A DNA stretch of 64,000 bases from JBEKTY01 sp049515555 (GTDB lineage Bacteria; Planctomycetota; Planctomycetia; Pirellulales; Thermoguttaceae): positions 1-64,000 of the forward strand of contig JBEKTY010000033.1 of assembly GCA_049515555.1 (NCBI GenBank). The letters are read 5' to 3'. The notes beneath the pieces are model-generated. The model was given only the letters and a program-made list of their open reading frames with translations, made no database searches and was not told the origin of the DNA. Both the position numbers and the translations under genes were made by a program. Positions 1 through 8,428 of this stretch are shown here, piece after piece (position 1 is the stretch's first letter; each line of letters begins with the position of its first letter).

Positions 1-31
1 GAGTTAGGAGTTAGGAGTTGTAACTCCTAAC
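1..31. repeat. Short tandem/inverted repeat at window edge
   Basis: Tandem GGAGTTA-type units end in a perfect 10-bp inverted repeat: GTTAGGAGTT at 10-19 and AACTCCTAAC at 22-31, with a 2-nt loop. The same unit builds the much longer inverted element at 20161-20344, so this is probably the right end of another copy that is cut by the window boundary. Confidence 0.8.
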
Positions 32-42
32 TTCTGATTTGA

Positions 43-687
43 ATGGGACACAGACTCTCGGACCTACGGCTTTTTTGGGGGGAATTTCGCAGGAATTTCC
101 GGACCACGGGGGCGGTCGTACCCAGCGGGCGACGCTTGTCGGCGGCCCTGGCCCATTTCGTCCGCCCGGTGGGCGATGGTCGGGCGCGCCGAATCCTCGA
201 GGTGGGGCCGGGCACGGGTGTGGTCACCCGGCACATCGTTGCGGCCCTGGGTCCGGCCGATCGCCTGGATCTGGTGGAGCTCAACGACAGCTTCGTCGAG
301 CACCTGCGGCAGCGGTTCCGGACGGAGCCTGACTTCCATCGCGTATCGCCCCGCGCCCGGGTCTGGCACTGCCCCATCGAGCGGCTACCGGTGGACCAGA
401 CGTATGATGCGATCGTTTCCGGCCTGCCGCTGAACAACTTCGCCGTCGAGGAGGTGCGGGGGATCTTGGAGGTGCTGACCCGGCTGGCCGAGCCCGGGGG
501 GACCCTCTCCTTCTTCGAGTACGTCGGCATCCGGCGGCTGAAGGGGCTGCTGGCCGGCCGGGCCGAACGGCAGCGGCTGCGGGGTATCGGCCGGCTGGAG
601 AGCGAATTCCTGGCCGGCCGCCAGATCCGGCGTGATTGCGTGTGGGCGAATTGTCCGCCCGCCTGGGTCCATCACGTTCGATTCTGA
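43..687 (+). CDS. Class I SAM-dependent methyltransferase, phospholipid N-methyltransferase (PmtA)-like
   Basis: A 214-aa soluble Rossmann-fold methyltransferase. An N-terminal segment reading FRRNFRTTGAVVPSGR (about 15-30) is typical of the PmtA/ribosomal RNA adenine dimethylase-like group that methylates phosphatidylethanolamine. SAM motif I is ILEVGPGTGVVT at about 51-62. A following acidic strand (LVELNDSF) and a post-motif region (AIVSGLPLNNF) match the family. The ATG directly follows an in-frame TGA, so it is the earliest possible start; no clear Shine-Dalgarno sequence precedes it. The family is well supported. The lipid substrate is inferred; other small-molecule methyltransferases share the fold. 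Confidence 0.75.
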   Translation: MGHRLSDLRLFWGEFRRNFRTTGAVVPSGRRLSAALAHFVRPVGDGRARRILEVGPGTGVVTRHIVAALGPADRLDLVELNDSFVEHLRQRFRTEPDFHRVSPRARVWHCPIERLPVDQTYDAIVSGLPLNNFAVEEVRGILEVLTRLAEPGGTLSFFEYVGIRRLKGLLAGRAERQRLRGIGRLESEFLAGRQIRRDCVWANCPPAWVHHVRF

Positions 688-704
688 ACACCGCCAGATT
701 GTGC

Positions 705-733
705 TTGCTCGACCCCTGGCAAGCCATTATTAT
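705..733 (+). promoter_or_regulatory. Candidate sigma70-type promoter upstream of the S41 protease
   Basis: TTGCTC at 705-710 and TATTAT at 728-733 are separated by 17 bp. The -10 matches 5 of 6 consensus bases, but the -35 matches only half. It would give a long leader (about 260 nt) that contains the structured repeat at 769-881. Confidence 0.3.
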
Positions 734-768
734 TGTGATGGAGTCGGACAGGCTCGGTACTTTCCTGG

Positions 769-881
769 CCGGGATTATTCACCGAGGCTCGTAGTGACCC
801 GATTTATCGGGTCTGGAGAGTGGGAGCAGGTCAAGGACCGCATGAATGCGGTCACTACGAACGGCTGGTGAATAATCCGGG
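769..881. repeat. Nested double-hairpin repeat element
   Basis: Outer arms GGGATTATTCACC (771-783) and GGTGAATAATCC (867-878) pair. Inner arms CGTAGTGACC (790-799) and GGTCACTACG (850-859) are perfect. Two small hairpins sit inside, ACCCGAT/ATCGGGT (797-812) and GACCGCAT/ATGCGGTC (836-853). The whole could fold into a closed stem bearing two lobes. It occupies most of the 688-997 spacer, which has no credible gene. Confidence 0.75.
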
Positions 882-997
882 GCTAGGGCCCGGTCTGGTA
901 GTGGTGCGGGCGGGGGGCTGGGCTGGCGGAGAACGCGGCGCGCGACAGTCGATTCAGCCCATTTTTGGCCATTTCCCTGTTTTTTTCCGGCAAGTCC

Positions 998-2560
998 ATG
1001 TATCGACGTATCTTCTGGCTGTTGGTTGCGGCGGCGGTTTGGAGCGGTAGTGCGTCGGACCTGTGGGGCGCGACGGCGGATAAGTCACCCCGCCAAAAAG
1101 ACGACTACTACGAACTGTATAAGATTCTGGCCGACACGATGGACCAGGTCGACCGGAACTACGTCAAGGAGGTGGATCGGCGGGAACTGTTCGAGGCCGC
1201 CATCAAGGGCGTGATGGGCCGGCTCGATCCCTACTCGGTGTACATCGGGCCCGAAGAACTGAACCAGTTCCGCAGCACGGTGGAAAGTGAATTCGGCGGG
1301 ATCGGCATTCACGTGACCACCGAAGACGGCGACTTGCGGGTGCTCAGCCCGATCTACGGCACGCCCGCCTACCGGGCCGGCATCCTGGCTGGCGACCGGA
1401 TCGTGGAAATCGACGGGAAGAGTACCGAGGGCATCCTGCCCGACGAGGCCGTCGAGCGGATGAAAGGGAAAGAGGGCAGCCCGGTTACGTTGACCATTAT
1501 CCATGCCGGCCAATCGCAGCGGGAGAAGATCACCCTGAACCGCGAGCGAATCCACGTGGAAACCGTGCTCGGCGACCGCCGCCGGCCGGACGACACCTGG
1601 GATTTCCTGCTCGATCCGCAGACCGGGACGGGCTACATTCGGGTGACGGCCTTCAGCCGTGACACGGCCGGCGAGCTGCAAAAAGCCCTCCGCCAGTTGC
1701 AATCGCAGAAGTTCCGCGGTCTGATCCTCGACTTGCGGTTCAATCCTGGTGGTCTGTTGAGCTCAGCGATCGAGGTGAGCAACGTGTTCATTTCCGAGGG
1801 CCGCATCGTCAGCACGAAGGGCCGCAACTCGCCAGAACACGTGTGGAACGCCCACAAGGACGGGGCCTTTGAAGGCTTTCCCATGGTCATCCTGGTCAAC
1901 CACTACACGGCCAGCGCCAGCGAGATCGTTGCGGCGTGTTTGCAAGATCACAAGCGGGCCGTGATCGTGGGCGAACGGACGTGGGGCAAAGGGAGCGTCC
2001 AGAACGTAATCGAGTTGGAAGGCGGCCGCAGCGCCTTGAAGCTGACCACAGCCGCCTATCAGCGCCCCAGCGGCAAGAACATCCACCGCTTCCCGGATTC
2101 AAGGACCCAGGACGAATGGGGAGTTATGCCCGACCAGGGCTACGAACTGCACTTGGGCGACCGGGAGATGGCCGTCCTGGCCGCCGACCGCCGCGACCGC
2201 GACGTCCTGCAGCCGCACAAGGCGATCGGGGACGACGGGCGACGGGCGACGGACGACGGACGACGGACCAAGGACGAAGGACCAAGGACGAAGGACCAAG
2301 GACGGAAGACGGACGATGGCGGCCCTAAATCCCCAAATCCCCAAATCCCTAAATCCCCGGCAAAGGACCCGGCCGCTCCGGCGGCCGTGCCAGTAAAGTC
2401 TGAAGCGAAACCCGCACCGTCGGCCCCGGCCACGAGCCCCCCCGTGGTCAAACCGGAATCCCCGGCAAGCACCGCCAAGAAGAAGCCGCCACTAGTCGAT
2501 CGGCAGTTGGAACTGGCGCGGAAGTGTCTGGCGGATCAGGCGGCCCGGGCCAAGAAGTGA
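998..2560 (+). CDS. Secreted S41-family C-terminal processing peptidase (CtpA/Prc-like)
   Basis: A 520-aa protease with a signal peptide (residues 1-25, MYRRIFWLLVAAAVW then small residues), an N-terminal helical S41 region, a PDZ domain (about 100-190) and the S41 catalytic domain. The catalytic serine lies in TASASE (306-308) and the catalytic lysine is K331 in WGKGSVQ. These enzymes trim exported proteins from the C-terminus in the periplasm. The ATG at 998 is preferred to the upstream TTG at 965 because it places the signal peptide at the N-terminus. The linker at about residues 412-455 is translated repeat DNA rich in D, G, R and K, followed by a Pro/Ala/Lys-rich tail. The stop overlaps the tsaD start. 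Confidence 0.88.
   Translation: MYRRIFWLLVAAAVWSGSASDLWGATADKSPRQKDDYYELYKILADTMDQVDRNYVKEVDRRELFEAAIKGVMGRLDPYSVYIGPEELNQFRSTVESEFGGIGIHVTTEDGDLRVLSPIYGTPAYRAGILAGDRIVEIDGKSTEGILPDEAVERMKGKEGSPVTLTIIHAGQSQREKITLNRERIHVETVLGDRRRPDDTWDFLLDPQTGTGYIRVTAFSRDTAGELQKALRQLQSQKFRGLILDLRFNPGGLLSSAIEVSNVFISEGRIVSTKGRNSPEHVWNAHKDGAFEGFPMVILVNHYTASASEIVAACLQDHKRAVIVGERTWGKGSVQNVIELEGGRSALKLTTAAYQRPSGKNIHRFPDSRTQDEWGVMPDQGYELHLGDREMAVLAADRRDRDVLQPHKAIGDDGRRATDDGRRTKDEGPRTKDQGRKTDDGGPKSPNPQIPKSPAKDPAAPAAVPVKSEAKPAPSAPATSPPVVKPESPASTAKKKPPLVDRQLELARKCLADQAARAKK
2231..2359. repeat. Degenerate tandem repeat inside the S41 protease gene
   Basis: GACGGAC/GACGGGC units run into GGACCAAGGAC/GAAGGACC units and end in CCCCAAAT repeats. 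They resemble the intergenic arrays at 10374-10536 and 11982-12066. The reading frame stays open through the whole array. Confidence 0.85.
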
Positions 2561-3597
2561 ACATCCTCACCCTGGAAACCACCTGCGACGAGACGGCGGC
2601 GGCCGTCGTAACGGACCAACTCCAGGTGCGGGCCTCGGTCGTTGCCTCGCAGGACGACCTGCACCGCCGCTTCGGCGGGGTTGTGCCGGAGATTGCCTCC
2701 CGGGCACACCTCGAGCGGATTGTGCCGGTCATCGATGAAGCGCTTCGGCGGGCCGGGCTCAAGCCGGCCGAGCTGGACGCCGTGGCGGTGGCCAACAGCC
2801 CGGGCCTGGCCGGGTCGCTTCTGGTCGGCCTGGTTGCGGCCAAGGCCCTGTGCGTGGCCCTGGACTGCCCGCTGGTCGCGGTGAACCATCTCCAGGCCCA
2901 CATCTATGCCTGCCGCCTGGCGGCCCTGCCGCAGGAGGTGTTTCCCTGTGTGGGGCTGATCGTCAGCGGCGGTCATACGAGCCTCTATCGCTGTCGCACG
3001 CCGCTGGATTTCGAGCTGCTGGGCGCGACGATCGACGACGCGGCCGGCGAGGCCTTCGACAAGGTGGCGAGCATGCTGGGGCTGCCCTACCCGGGCGGGC
3101 CGGCGATCGAGCGGGCGGCCCGGGCCGGCGACCCGCGGGCCTACGCTTTGCCCCGCCCCTTCCGCGGCGACGACCAGCGGTTGGATTTCAGTTTCAGCGG
3201 CCTGAAGACGGCCGTCCGCTACCGCATCGCCGGTCCCGGCCGGCCGGACTTCTCGCGGATCGAGCTGCCGGAGCAACGCCTGGCCGACCTGGCCGCCAGC
3301 TTCCAGGAAGCCGTGGTCGATTGCCTGGTGGACAAGGCCTTTGCCGCACTGCGGCGGGCCGGATTGCAGATCCTGTGCGTGGGCGGGGGCGTGGCGGCCA
3401 ATGCCCGACTACGCGCGCGGCTGCAAGAAAAGGCGACCCGCCAGGGTGTCCGGCTGCACGTCGCCCCGCTCGGGCTGTGTACCGACAACGCCGTGATGGG
3501 CGCGATCGCCGTCGAGCGGCTGCGGGCGGGCCTGGTCGAATCGCTGGACCTGGACATCTTGCCGGGCGTAGTGCGGCAGCCAGCCGCGGCCGTGTGA
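2557..3597 (+). CDS. tsaD: tRNA N6-adenosine threonylcarbamoyltransferase TsaD
   Basis: A 346-aa member of the Kae1/TsaD family, which transfers threonylcarbamoyl from the TsaC product to A37 of ANN-decoding tRNAs together with TsaB and TsaE. The N-terminus NILTLETTCDETAAAVV is the ASKHA phosphate-1 motif. The iron-binding histidines H111 and H115 lie in NHLQAH, at the canonical positions. SGGHTS, GEAFDK, DFSFSGLKTA and the late VGGGVAANARLR complete the signature. The start is GTG at 2557, overlapping the protease TGA as GTGA; this fits family length and implies translational coupling. Pairing an essential tRNA-modifying enzyme with a secreted protease is unusual. Confidence 0.97.
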   Translation: MNILTLETTCDETAAAVVTDQLQVRASVVASQDDLHRRFGGVVPEIASRAHLERIVPVIDEALRRAGLKPAELDAVAVANSPGLAGSLLVGLVAAKALCVALDCPLVAVNHLQAHIYACRLAALPQEVFPCVGLIVSGGHTSLYRCRTPLDFELLGATIDDAAGEAFDKVASMLGLPYPGGPAIERAARAGDPRAYALPRPFRGDDQRLDFSFSGLKTAVRYRIAGPGRPDFSRIELPEQRLADLAASFQEAVVDCLVDKAFAALRRAGLQILCVGGGVAANARLRARLQEKATRQGVRLHVAPLGLCTDNAVMGAIAVERLRAGLVESLDLDILPGVVRQPAAAV

Positions 3598-3612
3598 ACC
3601 GCAGACTCCTAT

Positions 3613-6600
3613 CTAAAAGATTCCGCCGCCCTGGCCGCCGCCGCCGAGGCCGCCGCCCTGGGCACCCCCGCCGATGGCGCCACCCTGTGCGCCGCCGCCA
3701 AAGCCGCTAAAGCCCGCCCCGCCGGTACCGATGCCACCTGGGGTACCGACGCCCGTCTGCTGGGTGGCACCACTATCCATGCTGAAGGTGTGGACGTCGG
3801 AGATGCGGGAGAATAGCGGATAGCAGGTGATACGCACGTAGCGGCGGTCGGCCGAAACGACGCCCATGGCGCCCAAGGAGGCGCCCTCGGGGAGGGTGAT
3901 GATTATGGGCTGGTAGCCCACGGCCCCGCGGAGCGGATAGGCCAAAGGCAGACCGGGGGCGGAGCCCGAAGGACTGCCCGAGCCTTGGCTGGCGGGGTTG
4001 ATGCCGCCCGCCGGGGCCCGGGCCTGGGCCAGCGCCGCGGCCGCCAGCGGATCGTCAAAGGCGGCGATCTGGTCCGCCAGGACCCGCTGCTGCTGGTTGA
4101 TCGCCACCTGGGTGGCCGCGGCATTAAGCACCTGCTGTTCGACGACGGAGCGACCGAGCGGCTCGGTGCGCCGGCCGTCGGCCAGATCGAACTTCACCAG
4201 GGCCTCGCCCTTGTCGAGTGAGAGATTCCGGCTTTGCCGTTTGGCCTGCGGTGTGCCGAAATGGGTAACCACTTCGACCGAGACCTTGCCCGTGGTCAGT
4301 TTCCCCCACACGCGGCGGACCAGGGCCTGGTAGTTGCCGCTGAAGCCCCAGGGACAGACGTAGACCGCAGTGTGGCCTTGCGGCTTCTCGCCGCCATCGG
4401 CCGCCGGGGTATCGCCCAGCAACATGCCGCCGCCGGTGGTCCGCCAGGTCCGCAACGAGCAGACCGTACCCGCCGGCTCCTTGACCATCAGGTCTACTTC
4501 CGCGTCGCCGGTCCACTGCACGGTGACGATGCAATCGCGGGCGACGGCCTGGTTCAGCAGGGCCTCATAGCGATCGGCTTCCTGGGTCCGCTTCTTGGCC
4601 CGCAGATCGGCCAGCGTGGCCTTGGCCATGCGGAAGGCATCCGCCCAGACTTCGGCCTGGCTGGCAGGCCAGGCCTGGCCCAGGATGCCGGCCGTGGTCC
4701 ACTCGATTCCGGCCAGGTCGTTGAGACGCTTGGCTACCTTCAGCCCGTGCACGTAGGGATCCGGCGAGAGCGGCTCCAAGTGGGCCACTTGTCGGAAGAC
4801 TTGCAAGGCCCGGTGGTCCAGCCCGAGTTGGGTCAAATAACAGCCCAGGTACATCAGGTCGGCCGAGTTCTGGATGAAATCGGCGGCCGACATGACGGCC
4901 CGCTCGATCTCCTCCTTGGGCCGCTCGGAGGCCTGCATAGCCAGGGCCAGCCCTTCATACATCCAGGGTTGGACCTGCTCCTTCCGCAAGGCGGACTCGA
5001 TCAGGGCGATGACCTGGTCGAACTGCTGAGAGCTCATCAGCTCGCGGACCGTCTGGCGGACGGCGGCCACTTCGGGCGTGTGCGTAGCGAAATAGCGCTG
5101 CCAGGCGGCCTGCACGTTCTCGCCTGGGGCAATCTCGAGGTGGATGGCCGCCGCTTGCGGCTTGGCATCCGCCGACGGCTTCGTATCGGTCGACGGCTTG
5201 GCACCGGTCGGGACCGCTTCTTCTTTGACGTAGAAGGCCCGCATGCCATCTGGCTGTTGGACCGGTGGCCGAGGCGGGCCGAGGGCGGGGATATTGAACA
5301 TTCCGCCGCCCATTCCGCCGCCCATTCCTCCGCCGCCCATTCCACCCATCATTCCACCCATACCACCCATTCCGCCACCCCCGCCACCCATTCCGCCACC
5401 CATTCCACCGCCGCCTCCGCCGAACCCGCCGCTCATGCCCATCCCGCCGCCCATGCCGCCCATTCCGCCCATACCGCCCATCCCCTGCGGCCCCAAAGTC
5501 CGCGGATCGGGAATCGGCAGCACCAGGTCGGCCACCGGGTAGACCTTGGTGGTCAGGAAGTCTTCGCCCTCGGCCTTGGCCTTGGTCGTGATCAGGAGCA
5601 CTTCGTTGTGAATCACGTAGGTCAACTCGGCGTTAGGAATCTTCGACAGCAGCAGCTTCAGCCCCGAACGGAGCGAGATCCCCTTGAAGTTCGCGCTGAC
5701 CTGCACGTCGTCGCTGATGCTCTCCTTTTGCAACTCGTTGGTGTCCAGTTGGATTTCGATGTGATGATAGTCTTTCAAGTAATCGATCACGTCCTTCAGC
5801 GGCGTGTCGAAGAACTCCAGGGTCGTGGGCGACTTCAGGGCTTTTTCGATCAGCCTCTCCGCATCGTTCTGCTTCGAGAGATTGCTTGCGCTATACTTCT
5901 CCTTGCGGCGCTTGGTCAGATCCTGCCACACCTCGGCGGCGGGGTAGACGATGGGCGGCTCGTCCGGGGAGGGAATGGCCGACTTGTCGGTCAGGTACAG
6001 CGTCGCGGCGAACATCCTCTCCGTTTCAACGCGGATCGCCAGTTGGTCGTCCCGCGCGCCTTTCATTCGCGAGTAGAGGGTGCCCGCTGCCACCGCGGGC
6101 ATGGCCGTGGGCAGGGCGCCGCGGGCCAGGTTCTGGGCTTCCTGCATCGCCTGCTCCTCCGCCTCCTTGTGCTTCCCCTCCAGCATCAAGGATTCGAAGC
6201 GGTCCATCAACTGCTTCAGCTTGGCCTGGTTGCGGCCGAACGCCGCCAGAATCAGTTCGCGCTCTTTCTGGGCGCCGAGAATCTCCTGGATCCGCTGCCG
6301 CCGGTTCTCGACCTCGACCTGCCGCGTGCGGGCCTCGCGAATGGTGCCCATGAGCATGCCGATCAACTGGTCGCGGATCTCGGGCCGCAGCTCGGCGATC
6401 TCGCGCACCTTCTGCACTTCCAATTGCAGCGCCTGCTGGGCGTGCTCGGGGTTGGTTCCCATCTCGCCGCGGGCGGAGTTGATGGCGTTTTGCACCTCTT
6501 TTTGCGTGGAGTCCTCGGCCAGGCTCCGCTTGTTGCCGAATTCCTCGGCCATGGCGGCCCCGGCCGGCGGCGGTGCGCCCTGGAGCGGGCCAACGAGGTT

Positions 6601-7881
6601 CAGGTCGTTGGCGTCGCCCGCCGCCGGAGCGGCGGCGGCCGGCGGAGCGGGCAGCCCGGCGGGCGCGGCGGGCCCGCCCGCCTGATGCTTGGCGACTGCG
6701 GCCTTGATGGCCTGTGCTGCGGCGTCGCCCGGATCGCGGCGGAGGGCCTCGTCGGCCAGCCGCTCGGCGCCTTCCAGATTGCCGGCCGTGAGGGCATGCC
6801 CGGCCAGCCACTTCAGGCTCCGGCCGCCAGCGTCGATCTCGTCTTTTGCCGTCCGAAGGCTGGCCGTGTCGACGATGGGCAAGCTGAGACCGCCGTCGAC
6901 GCGGGCCTGGTCGACCACCGACACGAGGTAGTTGTTTTCGTCGCCCGGCTTGCCGGCCGGGAGGTCGAAGGCGAGTTTACGGGCCCCGCTGGGCCCCTCG
7001 ACGGCCAGCTCCATCGGCTGCGGCCCCTTCTCCTTCAGCGTTCCGACCAGCACCGTGTCGCGGTCGCTCCGCAGCGGCGGCATGTTCTTCGGATAGACTT
7101 CCATCCCGGCGGGCCACTTCACGGCGGCAGTCGGCCAATACACCGAGCCATGCACGGCGGCGGCCAACCGCCGGCCGGCCTGGTCCGCCGCTCCAGCGGT
7201 CGCGTCGTCGATGAGCACGCCGCCGGTCCGGCCGGCCAGCGCGCCGAGGACCTGCTTGTCCAGCCGCGGCCCAACGCCATATTCAATCAGCGGCAGGCGC
7301 TCGGCCACCAGGCCGGCGACCATCTGCTCGAACTGCTCGGTGCCGAACGAGTTGGCGCGGCTGCTGCCGTCGCCGATGTAGATCACAGCCCGGGCCGTGG
7401 TGGAATCGCCGCTGTAACTGCCGGCGGCGGCCGCCAGGGCCTTCTCGAGGTCGCAGGACCCCAAGGGTACCCGTTGGTTCAAGGCGGCCAGGGCTGCCGT
7501 CATTTCCGCCCCCGCCGGCGCGACAAAGCCCTTGGTGAGGGGAATCGCGTTAAGGTCGAAGGCCACCAGTTTGACGCGGTCTTGCGGGCCGAGGCCCGCC
7601 AGCGCCGCCTGCACCGCGGAGAGCGATTTGGTCCGATACTCGCCGACCTGGCTGGCCGACGTGCTCACCAGGAGCACGACTTCCCGCGGGGCGGGCGAAA
7701 CGGCCGGCCCCGGCACCTTTAGGCTTAGGGCGAAATAATTGGTCCCATCGGCGTGGGAAAACGCATCCAGCCGAGCGGCCTCGACGCCCGGCTCCACGGC
7801 CGGTCCGGCCGTGCTCAGCGCCGCTGCAACCACCGTTGCCAAGGGCAACAATGTTCTTCGCAAGGAAAAATGTGTCGACAT
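3613..7881 (-). CDS. Large secreted von Willebrand A protein with secretin-N-like domain and Gly/Met-rich segments
   Basis: A 1,422-aa exported protein. The signal peptide is residues 1-29 (MSTHFSLRRTLLPLATVVAA). A vWA domain spans about 45-240; the metal-site motif reads STSAS where DxSxS is expected, so the metal-binding Asp appears lost. A TPR-like stretch (EGAERLADEALRRDPGDAAA) and an Arg/Glu-rich helical region follow. A secretin/TonB short N-terminal-like domain includes FDTPLKDVIDYLKDYHHIEI. After that come a Gly/Met-rich low-complexity segment, a second helical region, a beta-rich domain (VQWTGDAEVDLMVKEP) and a Gly/Gln-rich tail. ATG at 7881 has a GGGAGAG site 6 nt upstream, better than the TTG at 7899. 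Function is unknown; an envelope scaffold is a guess. Confidence 0.8.
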   Translation of the reverse strand: MSTHFSLRRTLLPLATVVAAALSTAGPAVEPGVEAARLDAFSHADGTNYFALSLKVPGPAVSPAPREVVLLVSTSASQVGEYRTKSLSAVQAALAGLGPQDRVKLVAFDLNAIPLTKGFVAPAGAEMTAALAALNQRVPLGSCDLEKALAAAAGSYSGDSTTARAVIYIGDGSSRANSFGTEQFEQMVAGLVAERLPLIEYGVGPRLDKQVLGALAGRTGGVLIDDATAGAADQAGRRLAAAVHGSVYWPTAAVKWPAGMEVYPKNMPPLRSDRDTVLVGTLKEKGPQPMELAVEGPSGARKLAFDLPAGKPGDENNYLVSVVDQARVDGGLSLPIVDTASLRTAKDEIDAGGRSLKWLAGHALTAGNLEGAERLADEALRRDPGDAAAQAIKAAVAKHQAGGPAAPAGLPAPPAAAAPAAGDANDLNLVGPLQGAPPPAGAAMAEEFGNKRSLAEDSTQKEVQNAINSARGEMGTNPEHAQQALQLEVQKVREIAELRPEIRDQLIGMLMGTIREARTRQVEVENRRQRIQEILGAQKERELILAAFGRNQAKLKQLMDRFESLMLEGKHKEAEEQAMQEAQNLARGALPTAMPAVAAGTLYSRMKGARDDQLAIRVETERMFAATLYLTDKSAIPSPDEPPIVYPAAEVWQDLTKRRKEKYSASNLSKQNDAERLIEKALKSPTTLEFFDTPLKDVIDYLKDYHHIEIQLDTNELQKESISDDVQVSANFKGISLRSGLKLLLSKIPNAELTYVIHNEVLLITTKAKAEGEDFLTTKVYPVADLVLPIPDPRTLGPQGMGGMGGMGGMGGGMGMSGGFGGGGGGMGGGMGGGGGGMGGMGGMMGGMGGGGMGGGMGGGMFNIPALGPPRPPVQQPDGMRAFYVKEEAVPTGAKPSTDTKPSADAKPQAAAIHLEIAPGENVQAAWQRYFATHTPEVAAVRQTVRELMSSQQFDQVIALIESALRKEQVQPWMYEGLALAMQASERPKEEIERAVMSAADFIQNSADLMYLGCYLTQLGLDHRALQVFRQVAHLEPLSPDPYVHGLKVAKRLNDLAGIEWTTAGILGQAWPASQAEVWADAFRMAKATLADLRAKKRTQEADRYEALLNQAVARDCIVTVQWTGDAEVDLMVKEPAGTVCSLRTWRTTGGGMLLGDTPAADGGEKPQGHTAVYVCPWGFSGNYQALVRRVWGKLTTGKVSVEVVTHFGTPQAKRQSRNLSLDKGEALVKFDLADGRRTEPLGRSVVEQQVLNAAATQVAINQQQRVLADQIAAFDDPLAAAALAQARAPAGGINPASQGSGSPSGSAPGLPLAYPLRGAVGYQPIIITLPEGASLGAMGVVSADRRYVRITCYPLFSRISDVHTFSMDSGATQQTGVGTPGGIGTGGAGFSGFGGGAQGGAIGGGAQGGGLGGGGQGGGIF

Positions 7882-8347
7882 GTCGCACTCTCCCGGCAAA
7901 CAAGGTCAACTGCGGCCCCGCCCACCGTGTTCCGTGGCGGCGGCGGCCAGCCGCGGGGATTCTTTATTCGCTCAACGGTTTGAAATGATGCGCACCGCAA
8001 CAATCGGCCACGGCTCGTATCACTCTTTGACCGCTCGCACTATCAATAGGCAATCTGAATCTCTCGGGCAAGAAGCGGTTAGAAAATCACCCCTCGCGCC
8101 TTGGCAGAATCAGGCCGAACCGGCTCAACATCATTGTACTTCAGCGATGGGATTCTTACCATCGAAAAATCACAAATGCCCGAGTGAAAACAGGTTACTC
8201 CCTGGCGGCGATCAGTGCAAGCCGCCCCGCTGGGCGCCCTATTTATTCATGCCGTGGATGACTGTGGAACACTTCGGCGTCTCAGCCACCCATGAGAGCG
8301 GGTCTCCCAACCGTCACCCTTGTTCCGTAATCGGTGCAGGACCAAAC
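7882..8347. other. Intergenic leader region without a recognised gene
   Basis: About 470 bp between the upstream terminator and the vWA protein start, both genes being read leftwards. The open frames here lack codon bias and conserved motifs. It should hold the promoter of the vWA gene, but no convincing -35/-10 pair was found. Confidence 0.5.
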
Positions 8348-8385
8348 AAAAAACGGTCCGGGCCGCTTGAGGCTGCCCGAACCGT
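8348..8385 (-). terminator. Rho-independent terminator of the repeat-protein gene
   Basis: Read on the minus strand, ACGGTTCGGGC (8385-8375) pairs with GCCCGGACCGT (8363-8353) over 11 bp with one G-U wobble and an 11-nt loop, followed by a run of six T. It begins about 45 nt after the stop codon at 8429. Confidence 0.85.
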
Positions 8386-8428
8386 AACTAGTTTCCCAAA
8401 AGCGACTTACGTCCTCTTGTGGCACCGC

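Noticed and set aside
4234..7722. A 1,162-codon open frame on the plus strand
   Set aside because: It is the antisense of the vWA/secretin-N-like gene. Its translation is rich in His, Gly, Arg and Pro with no motifs, as expected for the complement of high-GC3 coding DNA.
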